Shown in pieces: positions 44,764 through 52,526 of a DNA stretch of 64,000 nt; within the stretch, counting starts at the first letter, position 1, and each line of letters begins with the position of its first letter. Source of the DNA: an uncultured Flavobacteriaceae bacterium (GTDB lineage Bacteria; Bacteroidota; Bacteroidia; Flavobacteriales; Flavobacteriaceae); the NCBI GenBank assembly GCA_905181615.1, contig CAJIYH010000005.1:81880-145879 (forward strand), written 5' to 3'. Both the position numbers and the translations under genes were made by a program. The notes beneath the pieces were generated by a model, which saw only the letters and a list, made by a program, of their open reading frames with translations, was not told where the DNA came from and did no database searches.

Positions 44764-46038
44764 ATGTCTATGGAAAAAGTTATAAATAAAGCGCAGGCTC
44801 CAAAAAGGCACCTCCATATTGTGTTCTTGGTTATGCTGATATTCTTTGTTATTTCCTTGGTCACCAATATCCTCAATTCAATCATTGTCGATGTCAAAAA
44901 AAGTTTTGATCTGAGTCTTGTTATGACTGGATTCTTGCCTTTTTCCTTTTTCATTGCTTATGGTATAATGTCAATCCCCGCTGGCTTTTTATCTGAACGT
45001 TTTGGCAGTAAAATTCTGTTAAGTTTTTCTTTTTTACTTATGACACTTGCTTCTCTTGGTTTTGTATTTGTCCCAACCTATTTTGTTTTTAGCATTACCC
45101 TATTTGTATTGGGTAGTTGCATGGCAATTTTACAAGTTATCATAAATCCCATGCTAAGGAGTGCTGGTGGAAAGGAGCATTTTGCTTTTAATTCAGTAGC
45201 TGCTCAGTTAGTTTTTGGAGGTGCATCTTTTGCTAGTCCATATTTATATCTCTATTTAGTTGGAGATCATGCTTCTGAAAATTGGGCCACTAGCCTACGT
45301 AGCCTTGTGCCCGAAAATATTCCATGGGCTTCGTTATATATTGTTTTCTCAGTCTTTTCTTTTGCTTTGTTTCTTTTAACAGGACTAATAAAATATCCAA
45401 ACTATGAAAAAGTGAAAGATGAAAAAGTGGGAGACACCAGTTCATATTGGGAGTTGCTAAAAAACAAATATACAATCTTATACTTCCTAGGAATATTTTG
45501 TTACGTAGGGGTTGAACAAGGAATTGGAAATTGGATTTCTCATTTTTTACAAGAATATCATCAGTTAGATCCACAAACAGTTGGTGCAAATACAGTTGCC
45601 TACTTCTGGGCAATGCTGACCTTTGGTTGTCTTTTGGGGCTCGCCTTGCTAAAGATAATAGACAGCAGGAAACTGCTAATTGGTGCTTCTGTAACAACAA
45701 TCTTATGCTTGTTTTTTGCACTTCTGGGAAATGCGCCCTCAGCCTTATTTGCCTTCCCCATGCTTGGATTTTCTATTTCTGTAATGTGGTCCATCATTTT
45801 CTCTTTGGGCCTAAATTCAATAAAATCAAATCATGGGTCTTTATCTGGTATATTGTGCACCGGAATTGCGGGTGGAGCAATTTTTCCATTTATTATTGGA
45901 ATGATCGGAGAAGCTATTTCTTTAAAAACAGCCTTATTTTTCCTAATCATACCTCTAACTTTTATCTTATCAATAGGTTTTTGGGCAAAACCCTTAGTTA
46001 TTAATAAAACTATAGAATCAAAAAGCAATAGTAAATGA
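44764..46038 (+). CDS. Sugar MFS transporter (FucP-like)
   Basis: 424 aa with 12 predicted membrane helices. ISLVTNILNSIIVDVKKSFD, GFLPFSFFIAYGIMSIPAGF and LSERFGSKILL correspond to the FucP/glucose-galactose permease group of the major facilitator family. It would import a hexose with protons. The stop overlaps the ROK kinase start by 4 bases (ATGA), so the imported sugar is probably phosphorylated at once by that kinase. Confidence 0.88.
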   Translation: MSMEKVINKAQAPKRHLHIVFLVMLIFFVISLVTNILNSIIVDVKKSFDLSLVMTGFLPFSFFIAYGIMSIPAGFLSERFGSKILLSFSFLLMTLASLGFVFVPTYFVFSITLFVLGSCMAILQVIINPMLRSAGGKEHFAFNSVAAQLVFGGASFASPYLYLYLVGDHASENWATSLRSLVPENIPWASLYIVFSVFSFALFLLTGLIKYPNYEKVKDEKVGDTSSYWELLKNKYTILYFLGIFCYVGVEQGIGNWISHFLQEYHQLDPQTVGANTVAYFWAMLTFGCLLGLALLKIIDSRKLLIGASVTTILCLFFALLGNAPSALFAFPMLGFSISVMWSIIFSLGLNSIKSNHGSLSGILCTGIAGGAIFPFIIGMIGEAISLKTALFFLIIPLTFILSIGFWAKPLVINKTIESKSNSK

Positions 46039-46871
46039 AAGAATACCTGGGTATTGATCTTGGCGGAACTAACTTTAAAGCAGGTCGAGTTTCCTTTGGG
46101 AAAATTGATTTTGAAGTTTCAAATCCTGTACATCGAAATATTACAGAATCAGAGATTTTGATTATCCTTTTCAAAACAGTAGATGCTGTAATTACAAAAA
46201 AAACAACTGCAATTGGAGTTGGAGTTCCTGGGATAGTAGATCCCGATTCTGGAGTTATTTATGACCTTATGAATCTTCCTGTTTGGAAAGAAGTTCCTCT
46301 TAAAGAAATCCTAGAAGACCGCTATGCGATACCCGTTTACTTAAATAATGATGCTAATTGTTTTACTAAGGGAGAACAAATCTATGGTAATGGAAAAACC
46401 TTTACCAATTTTGTTGGACTATCGATCGGTACAGGTCTGGGGATGGGAGTAATTATTAAAAACAAACTTTACAATGGCTTGCTTTGTGGAGCTGGAGAAA
46501 TAGGATTGATTGCTTACAAAGATAGTATTATGGAGCATTACGCCAGTAGTCTTTTCTTTGAAAGAAAATTTGATTCAAGTGCAAAAGAAATGAGCATCTT
46601 AGCTACTCAAGGAGATTCTAATGCCCTGCAAGCGTATCATGAATTCGGTGTGCACTTAGGAAACGCCATCAAAAGCATTAACTATATAGTTGCTCCAGAG
46701 GCCATTGTGCTCGGCGGATCGATCAGTAAGGCAACTCACCTCTTTAAAAAATCGATGGAAAAAACCTTAAATGAATATGCTTTTCCTAAGCAATTGGAGC
46801 ATTTAGTAATTAAAGTTTCACAAATAAAAGGGATTTCTATTTTAGGAGCAGCAGCTCTTTGTGTTGAATAA
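46035..46871 (+). CDS. ROK family sugar kinase
   Basis: 278 aa. ATP-binding LGIDLGGTNFKAGRV, then VGVPGIVDPDSGVIYDLMNL, the catalytic NNDANCFTKGEQ, and GLSIGTGLGMGVII. The typical ROK zinc motif (CxCGxxGCxE) is reduced to GAGEIG, so this is a zinc-free ROK kinase. It probably phosphorylates glucose, mannose or a related hexose supplied by the coupled permease. Confidence 0.9.
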   Translation: MKEYLGIDLGGTNFKAGRVSFGKIDFEVSNPVHRNITESEILIILFKTVDAVITKKTTAIGVGVPGIVDPDSGVIYDLMNLPVWKEVPLKEILEDRYAIPVYLNNDANCFTKGEQIYGNGKTFTNFVGLSIGTGLGMGVIIKNKLYNGLLCGAGEIGLIAYKDSIMEHYASSLFFERKFDSSAKEMSILATQGDSNALQAYHEFGVHLGNAIKSINYIVAPEAIVLGGSISKATHLFKKSMEKTLNEYAFPKQLEHLVIKVSQIKGISILGAAALCVE

Positions 46872-47100
46872 AAAGTCTCATTTATTTTAAACTAATGAAT
46901 CTAAGAACAGGAAAAAGGATACCTGAGGATGGCTTGCTTTTCTTCGGAATAAACAAACACTATAAGCCGACATATAAAGACTTTAAGTTTGAAAGGCAAT
47001 CCTGACATTAACATAATTAATACCAAAAATAGTCCTAGTATATTTAACTTGTAAATCACAATTAATAAAATAATTTTAATCACATTTGTCTTGTTCTTAT
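46872..47100. other. Gap without gene
   Basis: No convincing gene or hairpin. A minus-strand frame at 46901-47083 is hydrophobic but has no family features. Confidence 0.4.
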
Positions 47101-47103
47101 TAA

Positions 47104-47550
47104 TTACAATGGCTGGAAACTAATTCAGTTGTCAGTGGAAATAGAAGATTTGAATCTATTAAAAGATTGGGATGGGAAGAAGTTGAGGTTGAGGTTAAAG
47201 AAGTTAAGAAAGGAGAAGAAGAATTACTCCTAATACACTACAACAAACAAAGAATAAAGAGTTTTAAGGAACTTATTAATGAATATCTATCACTTGATAA
47301 TCATTACAGAAAAGGACAGGGGAAACGAACCGATTTAACTTCTGTTAAATCTAACATAAGTTCCATATTGAAGGAGAACACCCTGCACCGTTTCCAGAAG
47401 AAATCATAACCCTACCCATTCTTCAAACTTCAAAAGAGTTTGAATTAGTTTTAGACCCTTTTAGGGGAAGTGGAACTACAGGTAAAGTTTGTGATAAGTT
47501 GAATAGATGTTTTGTGGGGTATGATTTGAAATTATTTATCGTAAACTGAT
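47104..47550 (+). pseudogene. ParB-type/DNA methyltransferase fusion relic
   Basis: Two frames give the two ends of one gene. Frame one reads VVSGNRRFESIKRLGWEEVE and a long charged helix to RTDLTSVKSNISSILKEN, as in ParB/Sulfiredoxin-like domains. Frame two, from about 47373, reads GEHPAPFPEEI and VLDPFRGSGTTGKVCDKLNR, the C-terminal SAM-binding motif (DPFxGSGTT) of N4/N6 DNA methyltransferases. The catalytic (D/N/S)PP(Y/W) motif and the middle of the enzyme are missing, so a large internal deletion killed it. Such genes are common on phages and mobile elements. Confidence 0.75.
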
Positions 47551-48394
47551 GTATATATTTTTGAGTTAGATTTTAATACAGGTATATTTTTAATTATTGG
47601 AAAGGACACCCCATACTCTTCAGAATAAAAAAACGAGTCATCTTTCTTTAAAGGGGAATTAGTTCCAGGGACACTGAAATTTACAACATCTTTCACTTTG
47701 GAGTTATCAGGGGGTGGAAGTATTACAAAACAATATGTAGGATTTAAATCATTAGCCGGTCTATCGATTCTAATTACATCCTCAACACTTCCTCCTAATT
47801 CTTTCACTACATTTTCTAACCCCTTAATGTAACCCAGGGAATCCATCCTTTGTTTTCCCTCGAGAGAATTCTTTTCATAATATGGTTCAAATAAAATTAA
47901 TCTTTTTTTAACTACTCTGAAATCTACTAAGACAAAATACGCTTAAACTTTTTTACTGTGCAAGGTTAAATCTTATTAAATCTATTGATTTGTCTTGTAA
48001 AGGGATTTCAAAAATATCTGCAACAAAAGGAACCAATTTAGAATTATAATTTTTTAAATGTTTTTCTACAAAGAAATTACCACAGTATATTCTACTCCAG
48101 CTTATATCGAAAGCAAATGTAATTTTAGGTTTTATCTTTAAATCATTTAAAACTAGAGACAGAGTAGTCATTTCTAAAGTGCTCATTTTAAAAAGAATTA
48201 TTTTTATTTATATACTTTCCAAGAATATTTGATAACTGCATGGAATAAAATTTTGAAGATTCCATGTTGTTTTCAACGAAGTTTATGTAAGAACCTGATT
48301 GAATTTCATACATTAATTCGACAATATCCTCATTATTGATGTCTATACCTAACTCATTTTTTAAATATTTAGAGTGGGTTGATTTTACACTCAA
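47532..48394 (-). pseudogene. SAM-dependent methyltransferase relic, three frames
   Basis: Minus-strand pieces line up in order as one protein. First KYLKNELGIDINNEDIVELM and the following helix (48394-48188), then LSLVLNDLKIKPKITFAFDI with SWSRIYCGN and FVADIFEIPLQDKSIDLI (48186-47953). After a short lost segment come KKRLILFEPYYEKNSLEGKQ and RMDSLGYIKGLE, ending PGTNSPLKKDDSFFYSEEYG with VSFPIIKNIPVL (to 47532). The GxGxG of motif I is lost (STLEMTT). Frameshifts at about 48187 and 47950 and the missing motif show it is inactive. Confidence 0.72.
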
Positions 48395-48650
48395 CTCTGC
48401 GATGTTTTTATGTTATACAGATCTGTTTTATTTCTCATTTGTTAAAAATAATAATAAAATCTTATAAATGGAGAAAAAATTAACCCCGATATAAAAACCA
48501 CTCCGATACCCATTTTGGAAAAAAGTATTCTCTCAGTTACAAGAAACCTCTCTTTAAAAATACTGATAGAGTAATTAAATTAGAATTCATTAGAGAATGT
48601 ATTATACCATTCACACCTCTTCATTCTGATACACTTTGATTATTAAACCT

Positions 48651-48833
48651 CTAAACTGAAGAATCTTCTTTTAAACTACTCTCCCACTTTAATAACTCCT
48701 TCTCAGTGATGTATTTTGAATGAGAGGATACTTCTATCATGTTTAATCCTCTGTTTCTTCTCCAATCTTCTATGGTTATTCTATCTACTCCATAGAGTTT
48801 CATTAAATCCTTTTTACTCAATCTTCTTTCCAT
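48651..48833 (-). CDS. Small helix-turn-helix protein (excisionase-like)
   Basis: 60 aa with a single HTH unit: LSKKDLMKLYGVDRITIEDW then RRNRGLNMIEVSS and KYITEKELLKWESSLK. The size and pattern fit MerR/excisionase-type DNA-binding proteins of phages and integrative elements. Its start overlaps the upstream small gene by 20 bases, an early-gene arrangement. It could regulate or act on the palindromic sites near 49442-49499. Confidence 0.6.
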   Translation of the reverse strand: MERRLSKKDLMKLYGVDRITIEDWRRNRGLNMIEVSSHSKYITEKELLKWESSLKEDSSV

Positions 48834-49008
48834 ATACTTTTATCTCTTCTTTTTCTAATAGTTCTTTAAACTTCTTGTTATAGGTTTCTCTATCTCCACT
48901 TATTCTGTACTTCTCTAACTTATCTGAGAAATTCTTTACTAAGATGGATTTCTTCTTTAATAGTTCTACCATATGTTTTGCTTCTTCCTTACTTATATTT
49001 TCTATCAT
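48814..49008 (-). CDS. Small helical protein of unknown function
   Basis: 64 aa, almost entirely helical and charged (NISKEEAKHMVELLKKKSIL, KFKELLEKEEIKVYGKK). An AAAGGA sequence about 6 bases before the ATG is a true Shine-Dalgarno-like site, rare in this window and suggesting foreign origin. It is translationally coupled with the HTH gene. No family is recognised. Confidence 0.5.
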   Translation of the reverse strand: MIENISKEEAKHMVELLKKKSILVKNFSDKLEKYRISGDRETYNKKFKELLEKEEIKVYGKKIE

Positions 49009-49441
49009 ATTATTTCCTTTCAGATTTAATTAAAAATGTAATAACCTCGTACTTGTAATACTATATCAGTTCGAGGTTGATACTCTTTATTTTAAACTTT
49101 TAATAATCGTTCAGTATAAATTAGATACACCAAACCCCTTAGAGTTTTCAAACTCTCTATAAACTTGAATCTTACACTTCTTCTGACCAGTTCATTGTTC
49201 CCCATATCAGATTTATAATAAAATCATTTTTGTAACTACCGGTGAAACCTCAACTATTATTTATAATCTACTAACCGATGTCTTTCCCACTAACTAACTT
49301 TCGTCCCTCATGGGTGAACTCCTCTTTACCCCATGTTGGAGAGAAGGTTACACTTATAAGTATAGAAAGTTTTAGAAAACGATAAAAAATGATTGAAAAT
49401 AGTGTCAGAATTAACTTCTGTTAGATTTAACAGAGGTTGTT
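49009..49441. other. Non-coding stretch with AACCTCG inverted repeat
   Basis: No gene seen. An inverted repeat aacctcg (49043-49049) / cgaggtt (49072-49078) lies 35-70 bases upstream of the small minus-strand genes and may be an operator. The rest is AT-rich and may contain RNA structure, but nothing I can name. Confidence 0.45.
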
Positions 49442-49499
49442 AGTACCCCACCAAACAACTTAGTACCCAAAAGGGACTAAAACAGTACCCTGGGGTACT
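49442..49499. promoter_or_regulatory. AGTACCC palindrome cluster
   Basis: AGTACCC occurs at 49442, 49462 and 49484, spaced 20 and 22 bases. The third forms a perfect palindrome AGTACCC-TG-GGGTACT (49484-49499), and the second an imperfect one with GGGACTA at 49473. The regular spacing suggests protein binding sites, such as a repressor or integrase arm sites. Confidence 0.55.
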
Positions 49500-49552
49500 A
49501 TAGGTTCATTTATATATACTGTAAATCAAGTAGTTATAAATAGTAATGAGTA

Positions 49553-49571
49553 CAGGTGGGACCACCAGTAA
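49553..49571 (+). repeat. Left copy of 19-bp tRNA-3'-end-like direct repeat (possible att site)
   Basis: caggtgggaccaccagtaa is identical to 63982-64000. The gggaccacca core looks like a tRNA acceptor strand with CCA. A terminator hairpin follows, as after many tRNA genes, but no tRNA body precedes it. Confidence 0.55.
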
Positions 49572-49575
49572 AATC

Positions 49576-49605
49576 AAGCCTTCACGTAAAGTGGGGGCTT
49601 TTTTT
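49576..49605 (+). terminator. Terminator-like hairpin after the left repeat
   Basis: aagccttcac-gtaaa-gtgggggctt with a T-run. It is closely similar to the terminator at 3971, and both are followed by aatactcacttcagc within 50 bases. Confidence 0.75.
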
Positions 49606-49676
49606 ATTTCCAACACTCACTTAATACTCACTTCAGCAGCTCTATTTCATTTGTCGATTAACACCAGTAAAACCGT

Positions 49677-49700
49677 CTAAATCATCAAAAGACGTCAGAT
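49677..49700 (+). repeat. RPT-C copy 2
   Basis: Identical to 5995-6018 over 24 bases; it abuts RPT-B. Confidence 0.7.
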
Positions 49701-49747
49701 AATGAAAACAAGCTTTAAAAACAGTTTTGTACATTGTATTGATAAAT
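49698..49747 (+). repeat. RPT-B copy 2
   Basis: gataatgaaaacaagcttta then aaaacagttttgtacattgt attgataaat: 50 bases identical to 50348-50397. The two copies are direct repeats that enclose the COQ4-like gene. Confidence 0.85.
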
Positions 49748-49770
49748 TAATAATATATAGAAATGCATTA

Positions 49771-50319
49771 ATGAAATTAGAGAAATTATTAAACGAGTTT
49801 TATTTAAACAATGGAGTCCCTGAAAACGGAGGGATTGCCTATGACTCTTTTAATGTCAAAGTGTGGTTTATCAACATTCCTTTTCCAAACCCAAAGTTTC
49901 GTAAAGACGTTACGCATATTCATGATATTGAACATATTTTGAATAATTGTGACACCTCTTCTAAAGGAGAAGCATTTATTGCTGGTTGGGAAATAGGTAC
50001 GCGTTTTTACAAACATTTTCCAATTAATATTATTATTTTTTTAGCATTTGGATATTTCTTATGGTTACATCCAAAAACGGTATTTAAAGGATTTAAGAAA
50101 GGACTAAACACTATTGGAATAATTGATTTAGGACTCACTAAGTCTGAATTAATAAAGATGGAGTTTAATCAACTGCAAGAAATTACTAAAAAAGAACAAC
50201 ATACTAAAATGGGAATTTCGCAATTGGCTGAATTTATATTTTGCACATTTATTAGTCAAATTATTATTTTATTCCCACTCATTTTAATAATTACAGGTTT
50301 GATTTATGTGTTTGAATAA
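49771..50319 (+). CDS. COQ4-like membrane protein
   Basis: 182 aa from the ATG at 49771 (MKLEKLLNEFYLNN); a frame from 49702 starts inside the repeat and is unlikely to be used. It contains HDIEH followed after 11 residues by Glu, exactly the HDxxH-x11-E metal motif of COQ4 (ubiquinone assembly). Two membrane segments follow: NIIIFLAFGYFLWLHP and FISQIIILFPLILIITGLIY. Flavobacteria use menaquinone, so a different lipid substrate is likely. The TAA stop belongs to RPT-A. The gene is flanked by identical 50-bp repeats. Confidence 0.6.
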   Translation: MKLEKLLNEFYLNNGVPENGGIAYDSFNVKVWFINIPFPNPKFRKDVTHIHDIEHILNNCDTSSKGEAFIAGWEIGTRFYKHFPINIIIFLAFGYFLWLHPKTVFKGFKKGLNTIGIIDLGLTKSELIKMEFNQLQEITKKEQHTKMGISQLAEFIFCTFISQIIILFPLILIITGLIYVFE

Positions 50320-50348
50320 ACCACAGGCATATATTTTCAGTAAGTTCG
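50317..50348 (+). repeat. RPT-A copy 3 (short)
   Basis: taaaccacaggcatatattt then tcagtaagttcg: starts at the stop codon of the COQ4-like gene and joins directly to RPT-B. Confidence 0.65.
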
Positions 50349-50397
50349 ATAATGAAAACAAGCTTTAAAAACAGTTTTGTACATTGTATTGATAAAT
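50348..50397 (+). repeat. RPT-B copy 3
   Basis: Identical to 49698-49747 over 50 bases, 650 bases downstream in the same orientation. Confidence 0.85.
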
Positions 50398-50404
50398 AAG
50401 ATAT

Positions 50405-50512
50405 ATGAAAAAGCTTCTTCTTTTACTTTTAGTTCCAATGGTTTCTCTTGGACAAATGGATTATTATGTTTCAGCAAACGGAGGAATGGTAGGGACGATT
50501 ACTGTTCAATAA
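50405..50512 (+). pseudogene. Truncated exported protein (signal peptide plus short SH3-like start)
   Basis: 35 codons: KKLLLLLLVPMVSLGQ is a complete signal peptide, then MDYYVSANGGMVGTITVQ-stop. The YYVSANGG start resembles the first strand of bacterial SH3-domain proteins, but the gene stops where RPT-A begins. The truncation at the repeat suggests the repeat insertion or a deletion removed the rest. Confidence 0.5.
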
Positions 50513-50545
50513 CAGGCATATCATCTTCAGTAATTCTGGGATTTG
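50510..50545 (+). repeat. RPT-A copy 4 (short)
   Basis: taacaggcatatcatcttca then gtaattctgggattt. It starts at the stop codon of the truncated exported gene. Confidence 0.6.
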
Positions 50546-50629
50546 TGATTTTAGCTATTTATCTTATTTTTTTAGACTAATTCAAGAGTATAACTCCCAT
50601 ACTGGCTTTTATTGACTCACCTAACCTTT

Positions 50630-50663
50630 AAACCCCTGCCAATACTGGTTTTAAAAGGGGTTT
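50630..50663 (+). terminator. Possible terminator
   Basis: aaacccct ... aggggttt with an inner cca/tgg pair, in the gene-free stretch 50546-50835. The T-run after it is weak. Nothing else is seen in this stretch except A-rich repeats at 50745-50830. Confidence 0.4.
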
Positions 50664-50835
50664 GTTTAGTGCTCAATATTTAGGGGTCTAAAATGCCCTT
50701 TCATATATAACCTTTTGCCTCCAGATATTTGAATAATTAGAATTTCAAAAAAGAGCAAAAAATGACTAAAAAACAAAAAAAATGATCAAAATGATGCAAA
50801 ATTGCTCAAAAATGGCTAAAAACTGACTTTTATGA

Positions 50836-51360
50836 TTAGTATTTTTGTAGGACTACATTATTAACACCTCCAAAAAATATATTAACCACCATAGGAGCTG
50901 GATGCAGGGGATTTCCAGTTAATGTTTTTCCTAAGCAAAGGGGCTTAAGGTCTAATTCTTTTAGAGTAGCAATTATTTGATCTGCTTGTTTTTTTAAATA
51001 AGAGTGATCATTTATATGGTTTCCCCAGCAAAAAAGAATTTTAGATATATCATTATCGTTATTGATGAGCTTTGTAATAAACTCAATGTTTTCTTTTGCA
51101 ATAACTTGATTAACTTTTTTCGGGAGATTACTTGGCTTTGGAGTCCTCAGGGCGTAAAGGTTAATCAACCACCAACCGTCACATCCATTATTCTGTGCAA
51201 TGGCTTGAATATTTCTTGAGGTAGGATCTAAATTATCTTCGTTGGCTGTACTTGGATTTAATCCAATAGCTAGCATTTCATTACTTCCCTTTTTCCCTAG
51301 TAAAAAACGTTTGTTTTTGTCATCAGGGGGATTACAAATTATGTTTTTATAAGTACTCAA
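50836..51360 (-). CDS. DUF1643 domain protein
   Basis: 174 aa. The DUF1643 pattern is clear: MLAIGLNPSTANEDNLDPTS (LNPSTA-x-E-x-x-DPT), GWWLINLYALRTPKP, ILFCWGNH and LGKTLTGNPLHPAPM. The function is unknown; such genes are often found on mobile elements, plasmids and in integron cassettes. It stands alone between repeat-rich gaps and is transcribed against the PUL. Confidence 0.9.
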   Translation of the reverse strand: MSTYKNIICNPPDDKNKRFLLGKKGSNEMLAIGLNPSTANEDNLDPTSRNIQAIAQNNGCDGWWLINLYALRTPKPSNLPKKVNQVIAKENIEFITKLINNDNDISKILFCWGNHINDHSYLKKQADQIIATLKELDLKPLCLGKTLTGNPLHPAPMVVNIFFGGVNNVVLQKY

Positions 51361-51529
51361 TTTAATTCTTTAGAGTGCATGGATTATGCAATTGCATTAT
51401 AGTTTTTTCATTGTATTATTTTTTAGCTCTTTAAATATACCGACAAATAATCCAATCTATCATACAAACAAAGGTAAGTCTTCACTTACTTCATTATTAG
51501 CTTGTTTCATTCTTAGTAAAGTGTATTGT

Positions 51530-51646
51530 AATCCCTGAACATACTGAAGATGATATGCCTGTGGTTTAAAACCCCAACCCCAAAACAAAAGTAGGTAATT
51601 AGAACCCAGCTATCCCTAGTGAAATAGGGGGTTTAGAGATATACGA
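51530..51646 (+). repeat. Left arm of 117-bp inverted repeat (contains RPT-A copy 5)
   Basis: 117 bases from aatccctgaac to gtttagagatatacga; the reverse complement of 61031-61147 matches it at 114 positions by eye (differences at one C/T and two bases in the tagggggt part). The outer 42 bases are RPT-A; the inner 75 are seen only in these two copies. The two arms bracket the sigma factor-FecR-SusCD-sulfatase block. Confidence 0.9.
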
Positions 51647-51858
51647 CTGATAAACTCCTTTGGCTTATTATTAGCATACTAATTATTTCCGTGATGAAAT
51701 TTCCAATCATTTTGCTCAACTTTTGGAAATAATTCTTTACTTTATACTTTGTAGTCAAAATTATAGTCACTCTGAATCAAATTTCAGAAACAAGATTATT
51801 GTAACACAAAGTTTGATTTGAATTTAATAACTAAATGAATATTATTTAAAATAAAACG

Positions 51859-52425
51859 TTGAAAAATAGTCTAATACGTAGCGAAAAACTATTAATCAAG
51901 CAACTCATGCAGGGTAATGAAAAAGCATTTAACAAGCTTTTTAACACTTATCGTGATGATATTTATGGTTATAGCGTCAGTATGCTTAAAAATCAAATAC
52001 TTGCAGAAGGAATTGTTCAAGATGTATTTTTAAATATTTGGTTACATAAAGACAGACTTGATACTAATTTATCATTCAAGTCTTATCTATTTACGATAAC
52101 ACGTAACTTAACATTCAACCTTATTAGTAAAGTAGCTAATAATAGAAAACTCAAAGAAGAAGTATTTTATTCGAGCCAAAAGGCGTACAGTCCAATTGAA
52201 GATAAAATAACAGAGGCCGATTATGAGATTATAAAAAATAATGCTATAAAACAATTACCTCCCAAGCGTAGAATTATTTTCGAAATGTCTCGTAATAATG
52301 GAATGAGTCACAAGGATATAAGTAAGGAATTGAACATTTCTGTAAGTACCGTAAAAGGTCAAATGAGCAAAGCCTTAAAAACTATTAGAGAATTTCTGCA
52401 AACTCATGGGGATGTTACAGTTTAA
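51859..52425 (+). CDS. ECF RNA polymerase sigma factor
   Basis: 188 aa from a TTG at 51859. Region 2 has KQLMQGNEKAFNKLFNTYRD and AEGIVQDVFLNIWLHKDRLD; region 4 has QLPPKRRIIFEMSRNNGMSH then KDISKELNISVSTVKGQMSK. It belongs to the group of Bacteroidota ECF sigma factors paired with FecR-type anti-sigma factors and SusC transporters. Such sigmas switch on the adjacent glycan locus when the transporter signals. A near-consensus TATACTTTG lies about 110 bases upstream. Confidence 0.92.
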   Translation: MKNSLIRSEKLLIKQLMQGNEKAFNKLFNTYRDDIYGYSVSMLKNQILAEGIVQDVFLNIWLHKDRLDTNLSFKSYLFTITRNLTFNLISKVANNRKLKEEVFYSSQKAYSPIEDKITEADYEIIKNNAIKQLPPKRRIIFEMSRNNGMSHKDISKELNISVSTVKGQMSKALKTIREFLQTHGDVTV

Positions 52426-52526
52426 TTAAACTACTATCATCTCGTTGGCTCGAATAAGCCCTCGTGAAAATAGAAATTTAAAAAAAACAAACCTAGAGTA
52501 GTACTTCCCCTAGCCTCATCTGTATT

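Noticed and set aside
45290..46028. Several long frames opposite to and overlapping the MFS gene
   Set aside because: Shadow frames of a strongly supported membrane transporter.
47532..47846. Separate 104-aa gene
   Set aside because: Its sequence is the C-terminal part of the methyltransferase relic, continuous with upstream fragments in other frames.
49170..49360. Structured non-coding RNA or riboswitch
   Set aside because: Some short complementary stretches exist, but no consistent stem set or known class could be recognised by eye.
49553..49571. Complete tRNA gene at the left repeat
   Set aside because: No cloverleaf can be formed; only the acceptor-like end is present. The same holds at 63982.
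49702..49770. Extended start of the COQ4-like protein (reading MKTSFKNSFVHCID)
   Set aside because: These codons lie in RPT-B, which also occurs where no such protein follows; the ATG at 49771 is a better start.
50377..50580. 67-aa plus-strand frame over the truncated exported gene
   Set aside because: It is out of frame with the clear signal peptide at 50405 and crosses two repeats.
50745..50840. CRISPR-like or tandem repeat array
   Set aside because: A-rich pieces with tgctcaaaa/tggctaaaa are irregular in length and spacing; low complexity explains them.
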